This document shows, in pieces, positions 1-8,634 of a DNA stretch of 64,000 nt (within the stretch, counting starts at the first letter, position 1; every line of letters starts with the position of its first letter). The position numbers and the translations under genes are program-made. Source of the stretch: Aquabacter sp965279295 (GTDB taxonomy: Bacteria; Pseudomonadota; Alphaproteobacteria; Rhizobiales; Xanthobacteraceae); the NCBI GenBank assembly GCA_965279295.1, contig CBDIHQ010000017.1. One strand, given 5' to 3'. A model generated the notes under the pieces. It had not been told where the DNA came from, made no database searches, and saw nothing but the letters and a program-made list of their open reading frames with translations.

Positions 1-46
1 TGGATGGCGGGTGAACGGTCTCCACCCGCGGCAGGGAGAGAAGCGG

Positions 47-1609
47 ATGGACGCGGTGAATGCGGCACGACCGGCAAGCGGCGCGCGCCAGGCGCAGGGC
101 GAAGCCTATGACGTGATCGTGGTGGGCGCGGGCGGGGCCGGCCTGGCCGCCGCCATCGAGGCACGCAGCCTCGGACGCTCCACGCTGCTCCTGGAAAAAG
201 CCGAGAAGATCGGCGGCACCACCGGCCGCTCGATCGGCTCCATCGCCGCCACCAACACCTCGCACCAGATCCGCAAGGGGATCAAGGATTGCCCTGAGGA
301 CCACCTGCGGGACCTTGGCGCCTTCAACGAGAAGCTCAACCTGCCGGGCAACCCCGTGTTCGCCCGGATGCTGGTGGAGAATGTGCCGGAGACCTTCCGC
401 TGGCTGGAATCCATGGGCCTGGAATTTTTCGGCCCGATGGTGGAGCTGCCGCACAAGAAAAAGCGCATGCACAACGTCATCCCCGATTCCCGGGCCTATC
501 CGTTCCATCTCGGGCGATATGCGCGGAAGATCGGGGTGGACATCCGCACCTCCGCGCCGGTCGAGGAACTGATCATTGAGGGCGGGCGCGCAGTCGGTGT
601 CATCGCCATGGTCGGCGGCACGGCCACGGCGTTCCGCGCGCGCGGCGGTGTCGTGCTGTCCTGCGGCGACTACAGCGCAAACGGGCAGCGCCGGGCGCGC
701 CACCTTGCCCCGGCGATGGCTGGGGTGACCCCGGTCAATCCGTACAATACCGGCGACGGACACCGCATGGTGGAGGCGCTGGGCGGGCGCATCATCAACG
801 AACATCTGCACCTGTCGGGCCTGCGCTTCCCCGCGCCGCCGCCCAAATGGTACAGCCGCATCCCGCCTTATCGTCCCATCACGCGCTTCATGCGCTGGGC
901 GCTGGAAACCATGCCGGGGGTGCTGACGAACAAGCTCATCACCGGCTTTCTCACCACCGTGCTGGTGCCCTCCTACAAGATGTTCCACGAAGGCGCGATT
1001 TTGGTGAACGCCAAGGGCGAGCGCTTCACCGAGGAGACCCGCGACTCCGCCGCCGAGATGGCGGCCCAGCCGGACCAGAAGGCCTTCATCCTCCTCGACG
1101 GGGCGCTGGCGCGGAAGTTCTCGGGCTATCCCTATTACGTCTCGACCGCCTCCGGCTTCTCGTATGCCTCCATGGCGGACTACCGTCGGAACCGGAAGGA
1201 CATCTTCAACGAGGCGCCAACCCTGGCCGGCCTTGCCGCCAAGATCGGCGTTCCCGCCGCCGCCCTCGAAGCCACCCTCGGCAAGCTGAACGCCGAACGG
1301 CAGAGCCATCCGCAGCCGGGGCGGCCGGTTCTGAAGGAAGGACCCTATGTCGCCCTCGGCCCGGTGCGCTATTACATCAACTTCACCGACGGCGGCCTCG
1401 CCGTGGACCACAATCTCCAGGTCCTGGGTGCCGAGGACAAGCCGATCCCGGGTCTCTACGCGGCCGGCTTGACCGGAATGGGCGGCGTTCTGCTGGAAGG
1501 TCACGGTCACCATCTCGGCTGGGTTTTCACCTCAGGGCGCATCGCAGCGCGCAACGCTGCCTATCACGTCACGACCGATGACCTGCCCGAAGCGGCACCG
1601 GCTCTCTGA
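47..1609 (+). CDS. FAD-dependent dehydrogenase, fumarate reductase / 3-ketosteroid-delta1-dehydrogenase superfamily
   Basis: Flavoprotein of about 520 residues with an N-terminal dinucleotide-binding motif (VIVVGAGGAGLAAAIEA) followed by LLLEKAEKIGGTTGRS, and a C-terminal FAD-closing segment with PIPGLYAAGLTGMGG. This layout is the FAD_binding_2 fold shared by fumarate reductase flavoproteins and KstD-type dehydrogenases, which put in or remove a C=C bond next to a carbonyl. No signal peptide or heme domain is visible, so it is probably cytoplasmic. A GTG at 11 is in frame, but the ATG at 47 follows a clear GGGAGAG ribosome site and is preferred. A small membrane-protein gene follows 23 bases after the stop. 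Its position beside the CoA-enzyme operon suggests a role in oxidising an alicyclic intermediate. The exact substrate is unknown. Confidence 0.85.
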   Translation: MDAVNAARPASGARQAQGEAYDVIVVGAGGAGLAAAIEARSLGRSTLLLEKAEKIGGTTGRSIGSIAATNTSHQIRKGIKDCPEDHLRDLGAFNEKLNLPGNPVFARMLVENVPETFRWLESMGLEFFGPMVELPHKKKRMHNVIPDSRAYPFHLGRYARKIGVDIRTSAPVEELIIEGGRAVGVIAMVGGTATAFRARGGVVLSCGDYSANGQRRARHLAPAMAGVTPVNPYNTGDGHRMVEALGGRIINEHLHLSGLRFPAPPPKWYSRIPPYRPITRFMRWALETMPGVLTNKLITGFLTTVLVPSYKMFHEGAILVNAKGERFTEETRDSAAEMAAQPDQKAFILLDGALARKFSGYPYYVSTASGFSYASMADYRRNRKDIFNEAPTLAGLAAKIGVPAAALEATLGKLNAERQSHPQPGRPVLKEGPYVALGPVRYYINFTDGGLAVDHNLQVLGAEDKPIPGLYAAGLTGMGGVLLEGHGHHLGWVFTSGRIAARNAAYHVTTDDLPEAAPAL

Positions 1610-1632
1610 CGTTTGCCAAAAGGATTTTTCAG

Positions 1633-1869
1633 ATGGATATGCCGGACATTCCCACCTATCCCGCCCTCGGCTTTCTGGTGAAGCACGGCAAGTGGCTGGC
1701 GCTTCTGATCGCCGCTTTGCCGGTGCTGGGCGGCATCGCTGCCGTGGCCACGGGCGGATCGGTTCTGTTGCTGGTTGCCGGCGTGGTGGTTGCGCCGATC
1801 CTGCTGCTGTTCCTGATGACCTATGTGGAAATGGCGCGCGTGATCTCCGACACGATGATCCCCCGCTAA
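1633..1869 (+). CDS. Small membrane protein, two predicted helices
   Basis: A 78-residue protein with two long hydrophobic stretches, about residues 18-38 (WLALLIAALPVLGGIAAVA) and 42-65 (SVLLLVAGVVVAPILLLFLM), and short polar ends. No family was recognised. It starts with ATG 23 bases after the flavoprotein stop and is followed by a strong hairpin, so it is probably the last gene of that transcription unit. A small helper or anchor for the flavoprotein is conceivable, but nothing in the sequence proves it. A longer overlapping frame at 1578-1937 looks non-coding. Confidence 0.6.
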   Translation: MDMPDIPTYPALGFLVKHGKWLALLIAALPVLGGIAAVATGGSVLLLVAGVVVAPILLLFLMTYVEMARVISDTMIPR

Positions 1870-1882
1870 GCCCTCAAACGCG

Positions 1883-1919
1883 GATGGCGCCAGGACCGGA
1901 AACCGGTCCTGGCGCCATC
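1883..1919. terminator. 17-bp perfect hairpin between convergent genes
   Basis: A 17-base stem (GATGGCGCCAGGACCGG) with an AAA loop and a perfect complementary arm lies between the small membrane-protein gene and the convergent TctC gene. There is no long T tract on the + strand. Read leftward it is followed by CGCGTTTG. It is best read as a bidirectional terminator. Confidence 0.7.
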
Positions 1920-1951
1920 AAATTCGACAGCAACTGATCTGGGGGCGCTCG

Positions 1952-2923
1952 CTATTCCGGCTTCATGCCCGAGATATCGGCCACCTCGCTCCACAGTTTG
2001 ATCTCACGGTTCAGATAAGCTGCGAACTCAGCTGGCGTCGAAGGACGCGGCTCGAAGCCGAGGCTCAACATGGTCTCGCGAACATTCGGCTTGGCGAGGA
2101 TTTCGGTGATATCCTTCTGAAGCTGGTCGATGCGCGCCTTCGGGGTCTTGGCCGGCGCGAGGATGCCGTACCAAAGCTCCACATTGAAATCGGCGATGCC
2201 CTGTTCCTGGACGGTCGGAATGTTGGGCATGAAGGTCGGGCGCGTCGCGCTCGATATGGCGATCGCCCGCACCTTGCCTGTGGCTATGAACGGCTGGCCC
2301 GACGAGGGCGCGCCGAAATACATGGGCACGTTGCCCGCTGCCACGTCGGCGATTGCGGGTGCGCCCCCTCGATAGGGGACGTGGGACATCTTGATGCCCG
2401 CCTTGGCGTTCAGGAACTCCATGGCGAGATGCGGGGCGGTGCCGATGCCCGAGGACGCATAGTCGATCTGACCCGGCTTGGCCTTGGCGAGGGCGATCAT
2501 GTCCTGGAGGTTCTTGGCCGGGAACTCAGCCGCCACCGTAAGCACCAGCGGCCCGGCGCACACCAGCATGACGGGCGCGAAGTCGTTGACGATGTCGAAG
2601 GGAAGATCCTTCTTCACCTTCGGCAAAATGGCGTGGGCCGAGGTGGTGAGGAAGATGGTGTTGCCATCCGGATCAGCCTTCGCCGTCATATTTGTGGCCG
2701 AGATGCCGCCGCCGCCCGACTGGTTGAGCACCACAACGGGCTGATTGAGCTTGGGCTGAAGTTCACCGGCGAGAAGGCGAGCCACGACGTCGGTGCCGCT
2801 GCCCGCCGGGAAGGGCACGATGATGCGCAGCGGTGGTCCCATTTGTGCAACGGCGCCCGTCGCGACCACGGAAAGAGCGAGGCCTGCGAAGGCCGCGAGT
2901 AGTCCTCTGGCTGAAATTGGCAT
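1952..2923 (-). CDS. TctC/Bug family periplasmic substrate-binding protein (distal copy)
   Basis: A 323-residue secreted binding protein of the tripartite tricarboxylate transporter (TctC/Bug) family. Residues 1-26 are a Sec signal peptide ending AVA before Q. The mature part begins PLRIIVPFPAGSGTDVVAR and carries the family's VPYRGGAPAI and YASSGIG segments. These proteins bind carboxylates in the periplasm. The ATG at 2923 follows AAGGAAA; a longer in-frame extension to 3424 is antisense to other genes and was discarded. It is the last gene of the leftward operon, and no TctA/TctB membrane subunits are present in the window. Ligand unknown, probably the compound degraded by the divergent operon. 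Confidence 0.9.
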   Translation of the reverse strand: MPISARGLLAAFAGLALSVVATGAVAQMGPPLRIIVPFPAGSGTDVVARLLAGELQPKLNQPVVVLNQSGGGGISATNMTAKADPDGNTIFLTTSAHAILPKVKKDLPFDIVNDFAPVMLVCAGPLVLTVAAEFPAKNLQDMIALAKAKPGQIDYASSGIGTAPHLAMEFLNAKAGIKMSHVPYRGGAPAIADVAAGNVPMYFGAPSSGQPFIATGKVRAIAISSATRPTFMPNIPTVQEQGIADFNVELWYGILAPAKTPKARIDQLQKDITEILAKPNVRETMLSLGFEPRPSTPAEFAAYLNREIKLWSEVADISGMKPE

Positions 2924-2949
2924 GCGGCGTTTCCTTTTCGCTTTTTTGT

Positions 2950-3519
2950 TCACTGTTCTCTTTGATCGAACATGAAATAGGTGCGGTTGTTCTGGAACCG
3001 CCGCATGCGCAACATCCAGGGCGTGAAGTTCGCCGTGGTCCAGGCATCGAGCGCGTAAATCGAGACATCGCTCACATGGTAGAGCGCCATGTAGCGGGGC
3101 GCTCCGCCGGTCGTGCTTCGCGCTTTGAAGCGCCGCGCCGCGACCATTCCTGGCACCTGCGAGAGCAGCGGAATGTGCTCGGTCGTGTACCACTCGTTGA
3201 ACTCTTCCTCGACGGCGGGGTCCACGTCCATGGACGTCAGCACCAGCCCGCCGGCGTCCGGCGAAGGGCGGTCTCCGGGAACGAGCTGGACCAGATCCCA
3301 GGTCAAGATCGGCGCGCCCGGAGCCGACGGCACGATATCCGCCTGACCTTCGTCGAGCGTGATCCAGAAGGCGGCCCCGGCCTGCATTCCCCGTGTGTCG
3401 CGGTCGGTCCGTGCGCCCTTCCACACCTGCCGTGTTCGGCCTTCGGGCGGAATCAAAGCGGGGGGCGGAGCCTCATAAATAGCGAGGCCAAGACCTAGCG
3501 CGTTTTGCGAAGAAACCAT
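2950..3519 (-). CDS. Dimeric alpha/beta-barrel (EthD-like) protein, copy 1
   Basis: A 189-residue protein whose second half matches the ferredoxin-like dimeric alpha/beta-barrel pattern: EEFNEWYTTEHIPLLSQVPG, then AARRFKA and PRYMALYHV. Members with this NxWYxxEH motif sit beside catabolic operons and are thought to be small cofactor-free enzymes or ligand-binding proteins. The ATG at 3519 is preceded by GGGAGG with good spacing. It lies 21 bases after the SDR gene and 26 bases before the TctC gene, so it is mid-operon. A second protein with the same motif is encoded at 4628-5356. Reaction unknown. Confidence 0.7.
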   Translation of the reverse strand: MVSSQNALGLGLAIYEAPPPALIPPEGRTRQVWKGARTDRDTRGMQAGAAFWITLDEGQADIVPSAPGAPILTWDLVQLVPGDRPSPDAGGLVLTSMDVDPAVEEEFNEWYTTEHIPLLSQVPGMVAARRFKARSTTGGAPRYMALYHVSDVSIYALDAWTTANFTPWMLRMRRFQNNRTYFMFDQREQ

Positions 3520-3540
3520 GTCGCGTCCTCCCGGCGGCTC

Positions 3541-4593
3541 CTAGGGGAGCACGCCGGCCTTTGTGAAATGATTGAAATATCGGATGAATTCGTCCTGCGT
3601 CCGAACCTGGCGCGCGAAGCCAGCCTGCCGCGCCTTCCCCGTGTCGGACATGATGTCCCAATGGGGGGTGAGAACGAAGTCGCCGTACGACCACAAGGCG
3701 AGCTGGTCGAAAGGGGTGGATTTCAGGCCATGCTTGCGCACGATCGCCTCCCACACCGGAGCCTTGTCCGCCATGGCGGTGGCAAGCCTGACAGTGCGCA
3801 CCGGCCCGACCTCCATGCCGAAATGGCGCGCGAACGCCGGCCACAGGCGTTCCCATCGGATGTAGTCGCCATTGGTGATGTTGAAAGCCTCGTTGGCGCA
3901 TCCCGGCGTCTGCGCCATCCAGAGGATGGACTCCACCAGGAGGTCGGACGAGGTGCACTGATAGAGCGCGTGGTAGTTGGCTTCCGTGCCCGGGAACGAC
4001 AGCGGCAGCCCCATCTCCCGGCAGATCAGTGCATAGGCGGCAATCACCAGAACAAGGTTTCTCGGCGCGTCAGGCACGGCATGGCAGATGCCGTGGGGGC
4101 GTGTCGCAGTCCAGGTCCAGTTCTTTCCGCGTTGGTGCGCGGCGATATAGTCCTGCTGGGCGTAGTAGAATGTGGTGCGCATGCTGCGCGGGTCTTCTTC
4201 CCGGGCAGGCGTGGTGAACGGCCCGAGGTCGGAGCCGTACCATTTCGTGCCATGCACCAGATGCACATGGGCAAGGTTTGGCGCCTGCGCCTCCACTGGC
4301 TCCACCAAGTTGCGGAGCATGGAGAGGTTCTTCTCCACCGGCTCCGGCTGGCCCGCCACATGGTCGAAGCGGCCGGCATAGAAGATGTGCGTCGCGTCCT
4401 GAAGGCCGATCAGCTTGGTCCGGCAGTCATCGGCGTCGGTCAGGTCCACAGGGATGAAGCGCACCCCCGGCACGTCCACCTTCTTGCGGGCCAAAGCCAC
4501 CACGTCCCAGTCCGGCCGTCCTGCGAGTTCGTCCGCAAGGCCCCGTCCGATCACGCCCGTCGCGCCAGCGATTACCGCGAGCTTTGTCGTCAT
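3541..4593 (-). CDS. SDR-family enone reductase-like protein (PRISE-type)
   Basis: About 350 residues. The N-terminal nucleotide-binding motif is GATGVIGRGL near residue 12, and the catalytic-type motif FYYAQQD replaces the usual YxxxK. This arrangement is typical of the PRISE group (progesterone 5-beta-reductase/iridoid synthase-like), which reduces activated C=C bonds of enones with NADPH. Other fits are the NITNGD and YTFx-type core segments of atypical SDRs. The start was placed at ATG 4593; a TTG two codons upstream is possible. It belongs to the leftward operon between the two alpha/beta-barrel genes. Together with the KstD-like flavoprotein it points to a cyclic ketone or enone intermediate. 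Confidence 0.75.
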   Translation of the reverse strand: MTTKLAVIAGATGVIGRGLADELAGRPDWDVVALARKKVDVPGVRFIPVDLTDADDCRTKLIGLQDATHIFYAGRFDHVAGQPEPVEKNLSMLRNLVEPVEAQAPNLAHVHLVHGTKWYGSDLGPFTTPAREEDPRSMRTTFYYAQQDYIAAHQRGKNWTWTATRPHGICHAVPDAPRNLVLVIAAYALICREMGLPLSFPGTEANYHALYQCTSSDLLVESILWMAQTPGCANEAFNITNGDYIRWERLWPAFARHFGMEVGPVRTVRLATAMADKAPVWEAIVRKHGLKSTPFDQLALWSYGDFVLTPHWDIMSDTGKARQAGFARQVRTQDEFIRYFNHFTKAGVLP

Positions 4594-4627
4594 TCCCAAT
4601 CGTCCTTGTCTGAATTTGCCCGTCTGG

Positions 4628-5356
4628 TCAGGCCGGCGACACGCGGTACAGCAGCCGCAGATAAGCGGGCCGGTCCAGCGGCGCCGTGCTCACGCCCGCG
4701 AGGGGTGGCTTGGCGCATGCGGCCTCCACGGCGGCGCGCAAGGGCTCCATGTGGGTGGCCTCAACGAACAGACCCCATTCGAGGCGACGGTCGCCCTGGC
4801 GCACATGTCCGCCGGTGGACTTCATGGCAAGGCTGTCGTCGCGCGCGATGATCCGCGCCGCGACGATACCGGGTGTCTTCAGCAGCGCCGGAATGACGGA
4901 GGAGGTGAGTTCCTGTCGCAGGGCTTCCTCTCGTCCGGGCGCGGGCGAGAGCGGGATTGCCGCAAGGCACGCCCCCTCTGCCTCGCCGAAATCCTGCACG
5001 ACCCGGGCGATGGTCCGGATCACGTTCTTGAACCGCAGAATGTAGTGGCGGCTTGCCGGGTCGGGCTCGCTCACCATCCCGACATAAGCGGGCGACTGGA
5101 ATACGCCGGTGTCCCACGCCTCGTAGAAGGCGAGGTACTTGGGCCCATCCTCTCCCGCATTCTCATAGCGCCGTCCCCGGATGAAGCCGGGCAAAGCCAG
5201 AATGCGGTCGCGCATGTGTTCGCGATTGTACCAGTCGTTGAACCCCGCCTCTTCCTCAGGGGCGATGTCGGTCCAGGTGAACAGCACCGCTTTTGCGGTG
5301 CGAGGTTCATGCGCCACGACGCTGTCCGCGGGACGATCGCTCAGACGATCGCTCAT
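4628..5356 (-). CDS. Dimeric alpha/beta-barrel (EthD-like) protein, copy 2, duplicated domain
   Basis: A 242-residue protein. The first half carries FNDWYNREHMRDRILALPG, RGRRY and KYLAFYEA, matching the other barrel protein of this operon. The second half (PGREEALRQEL... TPGIVAARII) repeats the same fold more weakly, so a single chain may form a pseudo-dimer. Its ATG overlaps the stop of the upstream TctC gene in an ATGA, indicating translational coupling. No catalytic residues can be assigned. It may be an enzyme or a binding protein of the pathway. Confidence 0.7.
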   Translation of the reverse strand: MSDRLSDRPADSVVAHEPRTAKAVLFTWTDIAPEEEAGFNDWYNREHMRDRILALPGFIRGRRYENAGEDGPKYLAFYEAWDTGVFQSPAYVGMVSEPDPASRHYILRFKNVIRTIARVVQDFGEAEGACLAAIPLSPAPGREEALRQELTSSVIPALLKTPGIVAARIIARDDSLAMKSTGGHVRQGDRRLEWGLFVEATHMEPLRAAVEAACAKPPLAGVSTAPLDRPAYLRLLYRVSPA

Positions 5357-6318
5357 GGGCCGACGGCCCAGAGCATCTCTACGGTCTTCTTCTCGTCCGA
5401 GACGAAGGTGCGGAATTTCGCGGCGTCATGGAGATAGGGCACCATGCCGATATTGGTCAGCGCCTGCTGGAATTTCGGGTCCTTGGAGATGGTGGCGAGG
5501 CCCTCGGTCCAGACCTTGATGACATCGGCCGGCAGGTTCGGCGGACCGGAAACGGCGAACCAGAACAGGATCTGCACGGAGGGATAGCCGAGTTCACCCA
5601 GGGTGGGTGATTCCGGCAGCGGCGGGAAACGAACGTCGGACGCCACGGCGAGCACGCGCAGCTTGCCGGCCTGCAACATCGGCGACACCGCGCTCCAGGA
5701 GCCGGCGCCCAGCATGACATGCCCGCCGGCCGTCATGGTTACGGCCTCTGCCCCGCCCTTGGAGGCGACCGGCCGGGTGCGCTTGATGTCGACGCCCACC
5801 GCCTTGAAGAGTTGGCGGAAGGTGTAGTCCTGCGCGCCCGCGCCGCCCAGTGAGGTCCAGGTAAAGGTGGTCGGATCACTCTTCAGGCGGTCGATGGCCT
5901 CCTTCATCGTCTTGAAGGGCGAGTCCGCCGGCACCACGAAGATCATCGGGGTCTGCGCCACCATGCCGACGAAGCTGCGGTCCATCACCGGCATGGGCGG
6001 ATTCTTCACCACCACTTCCAGCATCGACGACGATGCCGGGGAATCCGCCAGCAGGGTGTAACCATCCGCCGGGGAGCGCATGACCTCCTCGACGGCGGGG
6101 ACGGTGTTGCCGCCCGGTTTCGCGACGACGCGCACCGGCACCTTCCACAATTCCTCCAGCGACTGGGCAACCGCGCGCGCCGTCAGGCTCGTGGAGCCGC
6201 CGGGCGCGAACGGCACGATGAGGTCGATGGCTTTGCTGGGGTAGGTCTGCGCCGGAGCGGCACCCGGCAGCATCAGTGTGGCGAGCGCAAGACTCGCGGC
6301 GAAACGTATAAACCGCAT
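5353..6318 (-). CDS. TctC/Bug family periplasmic substrate-binding protein (proximal copy)
   Basis: A 321-residue secreted binding protein. The signal peptide is residues 1-23, ending APA before QTYPSK. The mature start IDLIVPFAPGGSTSLTARAV is the classic TctC/Bug opening, and the family's late segment ESPTLGELGYPSVQI is present. ATG 6318 follows a strong GGGAGAGG site. It is the first gene of the leftward operon. Like its relative at 1952-2923 it has no membrane partners nearby, so it may share a transporter encoded elsewhere or act as a sensor of extracellular substrate. Confidence 0.9.
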   Translation of the reverse strand: MRFIRFAASLALATLMLPGAAPAQTYPSKAIDLIVPFAPGGSTSLTARAVAQSLEELWKVPVRVVAKPGGNTVPAVEEVMRSPADGYTLLADSPASSSMLEVVVKNPPMPVMDRSFVGMVAQTPMIFVVPADSPFKTMKEAIDRLKSDPTTFTWTSLGGAGAQDYTFRQLFKAVGVDIKRTRPVASKGGAEAVTMTAGGHVMLGAGSWSAVSPMLQAGKLRVLAVASDVRFPPLPESPTLGELGYPSVQILFWFAVSGPPNLPADVIKVWTEGLATISKDPKFQQALTNIGMVPYLHDAAKFRTFVSDEKKTVEMLWAVGP

Positions 6319-6623
6319 GTTCCTCTCCCTTGCCGCCGCCAGTCTTCTGCTGGCAGGGCGTTGTCCTTCTACGCCTACGCGGCGCTGGTCAGGGTTCCGC
6401 AAGGGTCGTGCCAGCGCCGCGGTGCCTTCAGGCGCCGGTCTTCGCGTTGGCGCAGAGACGTTTCGGGCGCCGTAACGTCATTTGGTTGTCGCCACGACCG
6501 ACACGTCTGTCCGCCCCGTGGACACGACAATGGGCGAGCTGCCGCCGCGTTTGCGCCCGCATGGCCCTTCCCCAAGGGCTGGCATGCGCCTTGCTGAACA
6601 TCCACCGGAACAGTGGTGAACAC
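6319..6623. promoter_or_regulatory. Divergent promoter region of the catabolic operons
   Basis: This 305-base gap separates the two divergent operons and must hold both promoters. A short inverted repeat GCCAG-N7-CTGGC lies near 6339-6355 and could be part of an operator. No confident -35/-10 pair was found. No regulator gene adjoins the region, so the controlling protein must be encoded outside the window or be unlinked. Confidence 0.5.
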
Positions 6624-7847
6624 ATGAACTCGGTGGACCTTTCAATCGAACCGGCCAGCGCGCCCTTCAAGATGCTTTCGGGCGTGAGGGTGGTGGATCT
6701 CACCACATCCATCGCAGGCCCCTATGCCACGATGCTGCTCTCTGATTTCGGAGCGGACGTGGTCAAGGTGGAGCGGCTCGGCGGGGACGATGCCCGCCAA
6801 TGGGGTCCGCCCTTTCTGCATGGGGAGTCGCTCTGGTTTCTGAGCGTCAATCGCAACAAGCAGAGCATACGGCTCGACTATGCCTCCACCGAGGGAAAGA
6901 CAGTTCTTTCCGATCTTCTCGACAAGGCGGACGTGGTTGTTACCAACCAGCTTGGGAACGTCCAGCGCAAGCTCGGCCTCGATGCCCACGCGGTGCGCGC
7001 GGACCGTCCGCGGCTGATCCATGTGTCGCTGACAGGCTTCGGACTTTCCGGCCCCAATTCCGGTTTGCCTTGCTATGATCTGATCGCCGAGGGCTATAGC
7101 GGCGTCATGGACCTGACGGGCACGATGGACACCGAGCCGCAGAAGGTCGGCTCTCCGGCCGCCGACATGCTGGCCGGCTCGGATGCCGCCATGGCGGTGT
7201 TGGCGGCGCTCCACAAGCGCAACACCACCGGGGTGGGGTGTGCGGTGGACATCTCGCTCACCGAGAGCATGATCCGCTTCATGTCGCCCCGCATCGTCAC
7301 CTACATGGGCTCCGGCGAAATCCCGCGTCGCTCCGGCGGCAAGGACAGCGTGATCGCGATCTATCAGACCTTCGACACCGCCGACCTGCCGATGACGCTG
7401 GGCGTGGGGAACGATGCGATCTGGAACCGCCTGTGGGATGCATTCGGCCAGCCGGGCATTGCGAAGGATCCGCGCTTCTCCAGCAATGCGGACCGCCGTG
7501 CGCATCGCGAGGAAATTGTTGCCATGATCCAGCAGGAACTGCACACCCGGCCGCGTGCTGAGTGGCTGAAAATTTTCGGCGCCAGCAAGGTGCCCGCCGG
7601 CCCGATCTACCGCGTGGACGAGGTGGTGCAGGACCCCCATTTCCACGCCCGCTCCACCTTCTACGAGATGGACCGCGAGGGCGAGGCGCTGCCGCAGGTT
7701 GGCCTCGGCATCAAAGTGGATGGGGTTGCGCCAATCGGTTCCGCCCCGCCGCCCCGCCTTGGCGAGCACACCGAGCAAATCATGCGCGATATCCTGGCCT
7801 ATGACGACGACCGCATTGCCGGGCTGCGCGCTGCGGGCGCCATCTGA
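6624..7847 (+). CDS. Family III CoA-transferase (CaiB/BaiF)
   Basis: About 407 residues. The N-terminus VRVVDLTTSIAGPYATMLLS and ADVVKVE are family III CoA-transferase signatures. The catalytic-type Asp is at about residue 181 in SPAADMLAGSD, and a Tyr (CYDLIAEG) sits where racemases have His. This supports a true CoA transfer from a CoA donor to a carboxylate, activating the substrate without ATP. The ATG at 6624 was chosen because the family motif starts shortly after it; a longer frame back to 6330 reads through the promoter region. It is the first gene of the rightward operon, and no acyl-CoA ligase is nearby, so it is the probable entry step. Confidence 0.88.
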   Translation: MNSVDLSIEPASAPFKMLSGVRVVDLTTSIAGPYATMLLSDFGADVVKVERLGGDDARQWGPPFLHGESLWFLSVNRNKQSIRLDYASTEGKTVLSDLLDKADVVVTNQLGNVQRKLGLDAHAVRADRPRLIHVSLTGFGLSGPNSGLPCYDLIAEGYSGVMDLTGTMDTEPQKVGSPAADMLAGSDAAMAVLAALHKRNTTGVGCAVDISLTESMIRFMSPRIVTYMGSGEIPRRSGGKDSVIAIYQTFDTADLPMTLGVGNDAIWNRLWDAFGQPGIAKDPRFSSNADRRAHREEIVAMIQQELHTRPRAEWLKIFGASKVPAGPIYRVDEVVQDPHFHARSTFYEMDREGEALPQVGLGIKVDGVAPIGSAPPPRLGEHTEQIMRDILAYDDDRIAGLRAAGAI

Positions 7848-7868
7848 CGGCGCATGATCGAGGACGCG

Positions 7869-8633
7869 ATGATCGACTTATCCCGAGACGGCGCCTTCGC
7901 CGTCATCACGCTTAATCGTCCGGAGGCGCTTAACGCGCTCTCGTTCGACATCATCCGTCAGCTCGGCGCCGCACTGGACGAGGCCGGGCGCTGGGACATC
8001 CGTGCGCTGATCTTCACCGGCGCCGGGGAACGGGCTTTCTGTGCCGGTGCCGACATCAAGGAATTGATCGGCCGGCCCCTCATGGAGGAGAAGGCGGGCG
8101 CGGAGCTTGGCCAGTCGACGTTCGCCAGGCTCGACAGCTTCAAGGCGCCCTCCATCGCCGCCATCAACGGCTTTGCGTTTGGCGGCGGTCTCGAACTGGC
8201 GCTCGCCTGCACGTTTCGGATTGCCTCCGCCAAGGCCAAGATGGGGTTGCCGGAGATCAAGCTCGGCCTCATCCCCGGTTATGGCGGGACCCAGCGCCTG
8301 CCGCGCCTGATCGGCGAAGCCCGCGCCATGGACATGATCCTCACCGGCCGCACCGTGGACGCCGCCGAAGCCCTGGCGATGGGGCTCGTGAGCCGGGTCG
8401 TGGAGAGCGACGTGAAGGGCGCGGCCAAGGAACTCGCGGCAAGCTTCGCGGGCTACGGCCTGCCAGCGCTCGCGCTGGCGCGCAGCGCGGTCAGCCGGGC
8501 GCTGGACGTGCCGCTCCACGAGGGACTGAAGATCGAGGCGGACCTATCCACCCTTGCCTATCGCACGCAGGACGCGGCCGAAGGGCTTGCCGCTTTTGTT
8601 GAGAAGCGCCCCGCCGCGTTCAAGGACCGTTGA
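7869..8633 (+). CDS. Enoyl-CoA hydratase/isomerase family protein
   Basis: A crotonase-fold protein of about 254 residues. It opens with AVITLNRPEALNALS and has the oxyanion region CAGADIKEL. Both catalytic Glu positions of true hydratases are kept: one in FGGGLELALA and one in GLPEIKLGLIPGYGG. It should hydrate a 2-enoyl-CoA to the 3-hydroxyacyl-CoA. The ATG at 7869 is preceded by GAGGA at proper spacing; an in-frame ATG at 7854 without such a site is the alternative. It is second in the operon, just after the CoA-transferase. Confidence 0.9.
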   Translation: MIDLSRDGAFAVITLNRPEALNALSFDIIRQLGAALDEAGRWDIRALIFTGAGERAFCAGADIKELIGRPLMEEKAGAELGQSTFARLDSFKAPSIAAINGFAFGGGLELALACTFRIASAKAKMGLPEIKLGLIPGYGGTQRLPRLIGEARAMDMILTGRTVDAAEALAMGLVSRVVESDVKGAAKELAASFAGYGLPALALARSAVSRALDVPLHEGLKIEADLSTLAYRTQDAAEGLAAFVEKRPAAFKDR

Positions 8634-8634
8634 G

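Noticed and set aside
1578..1937. A 119-codon frame overlapping the small membrane-protein gene
   Set aside because: The other frame gives a sensible two-helix protein, and this one runs through the terminator hairpin and has no recognisable content.
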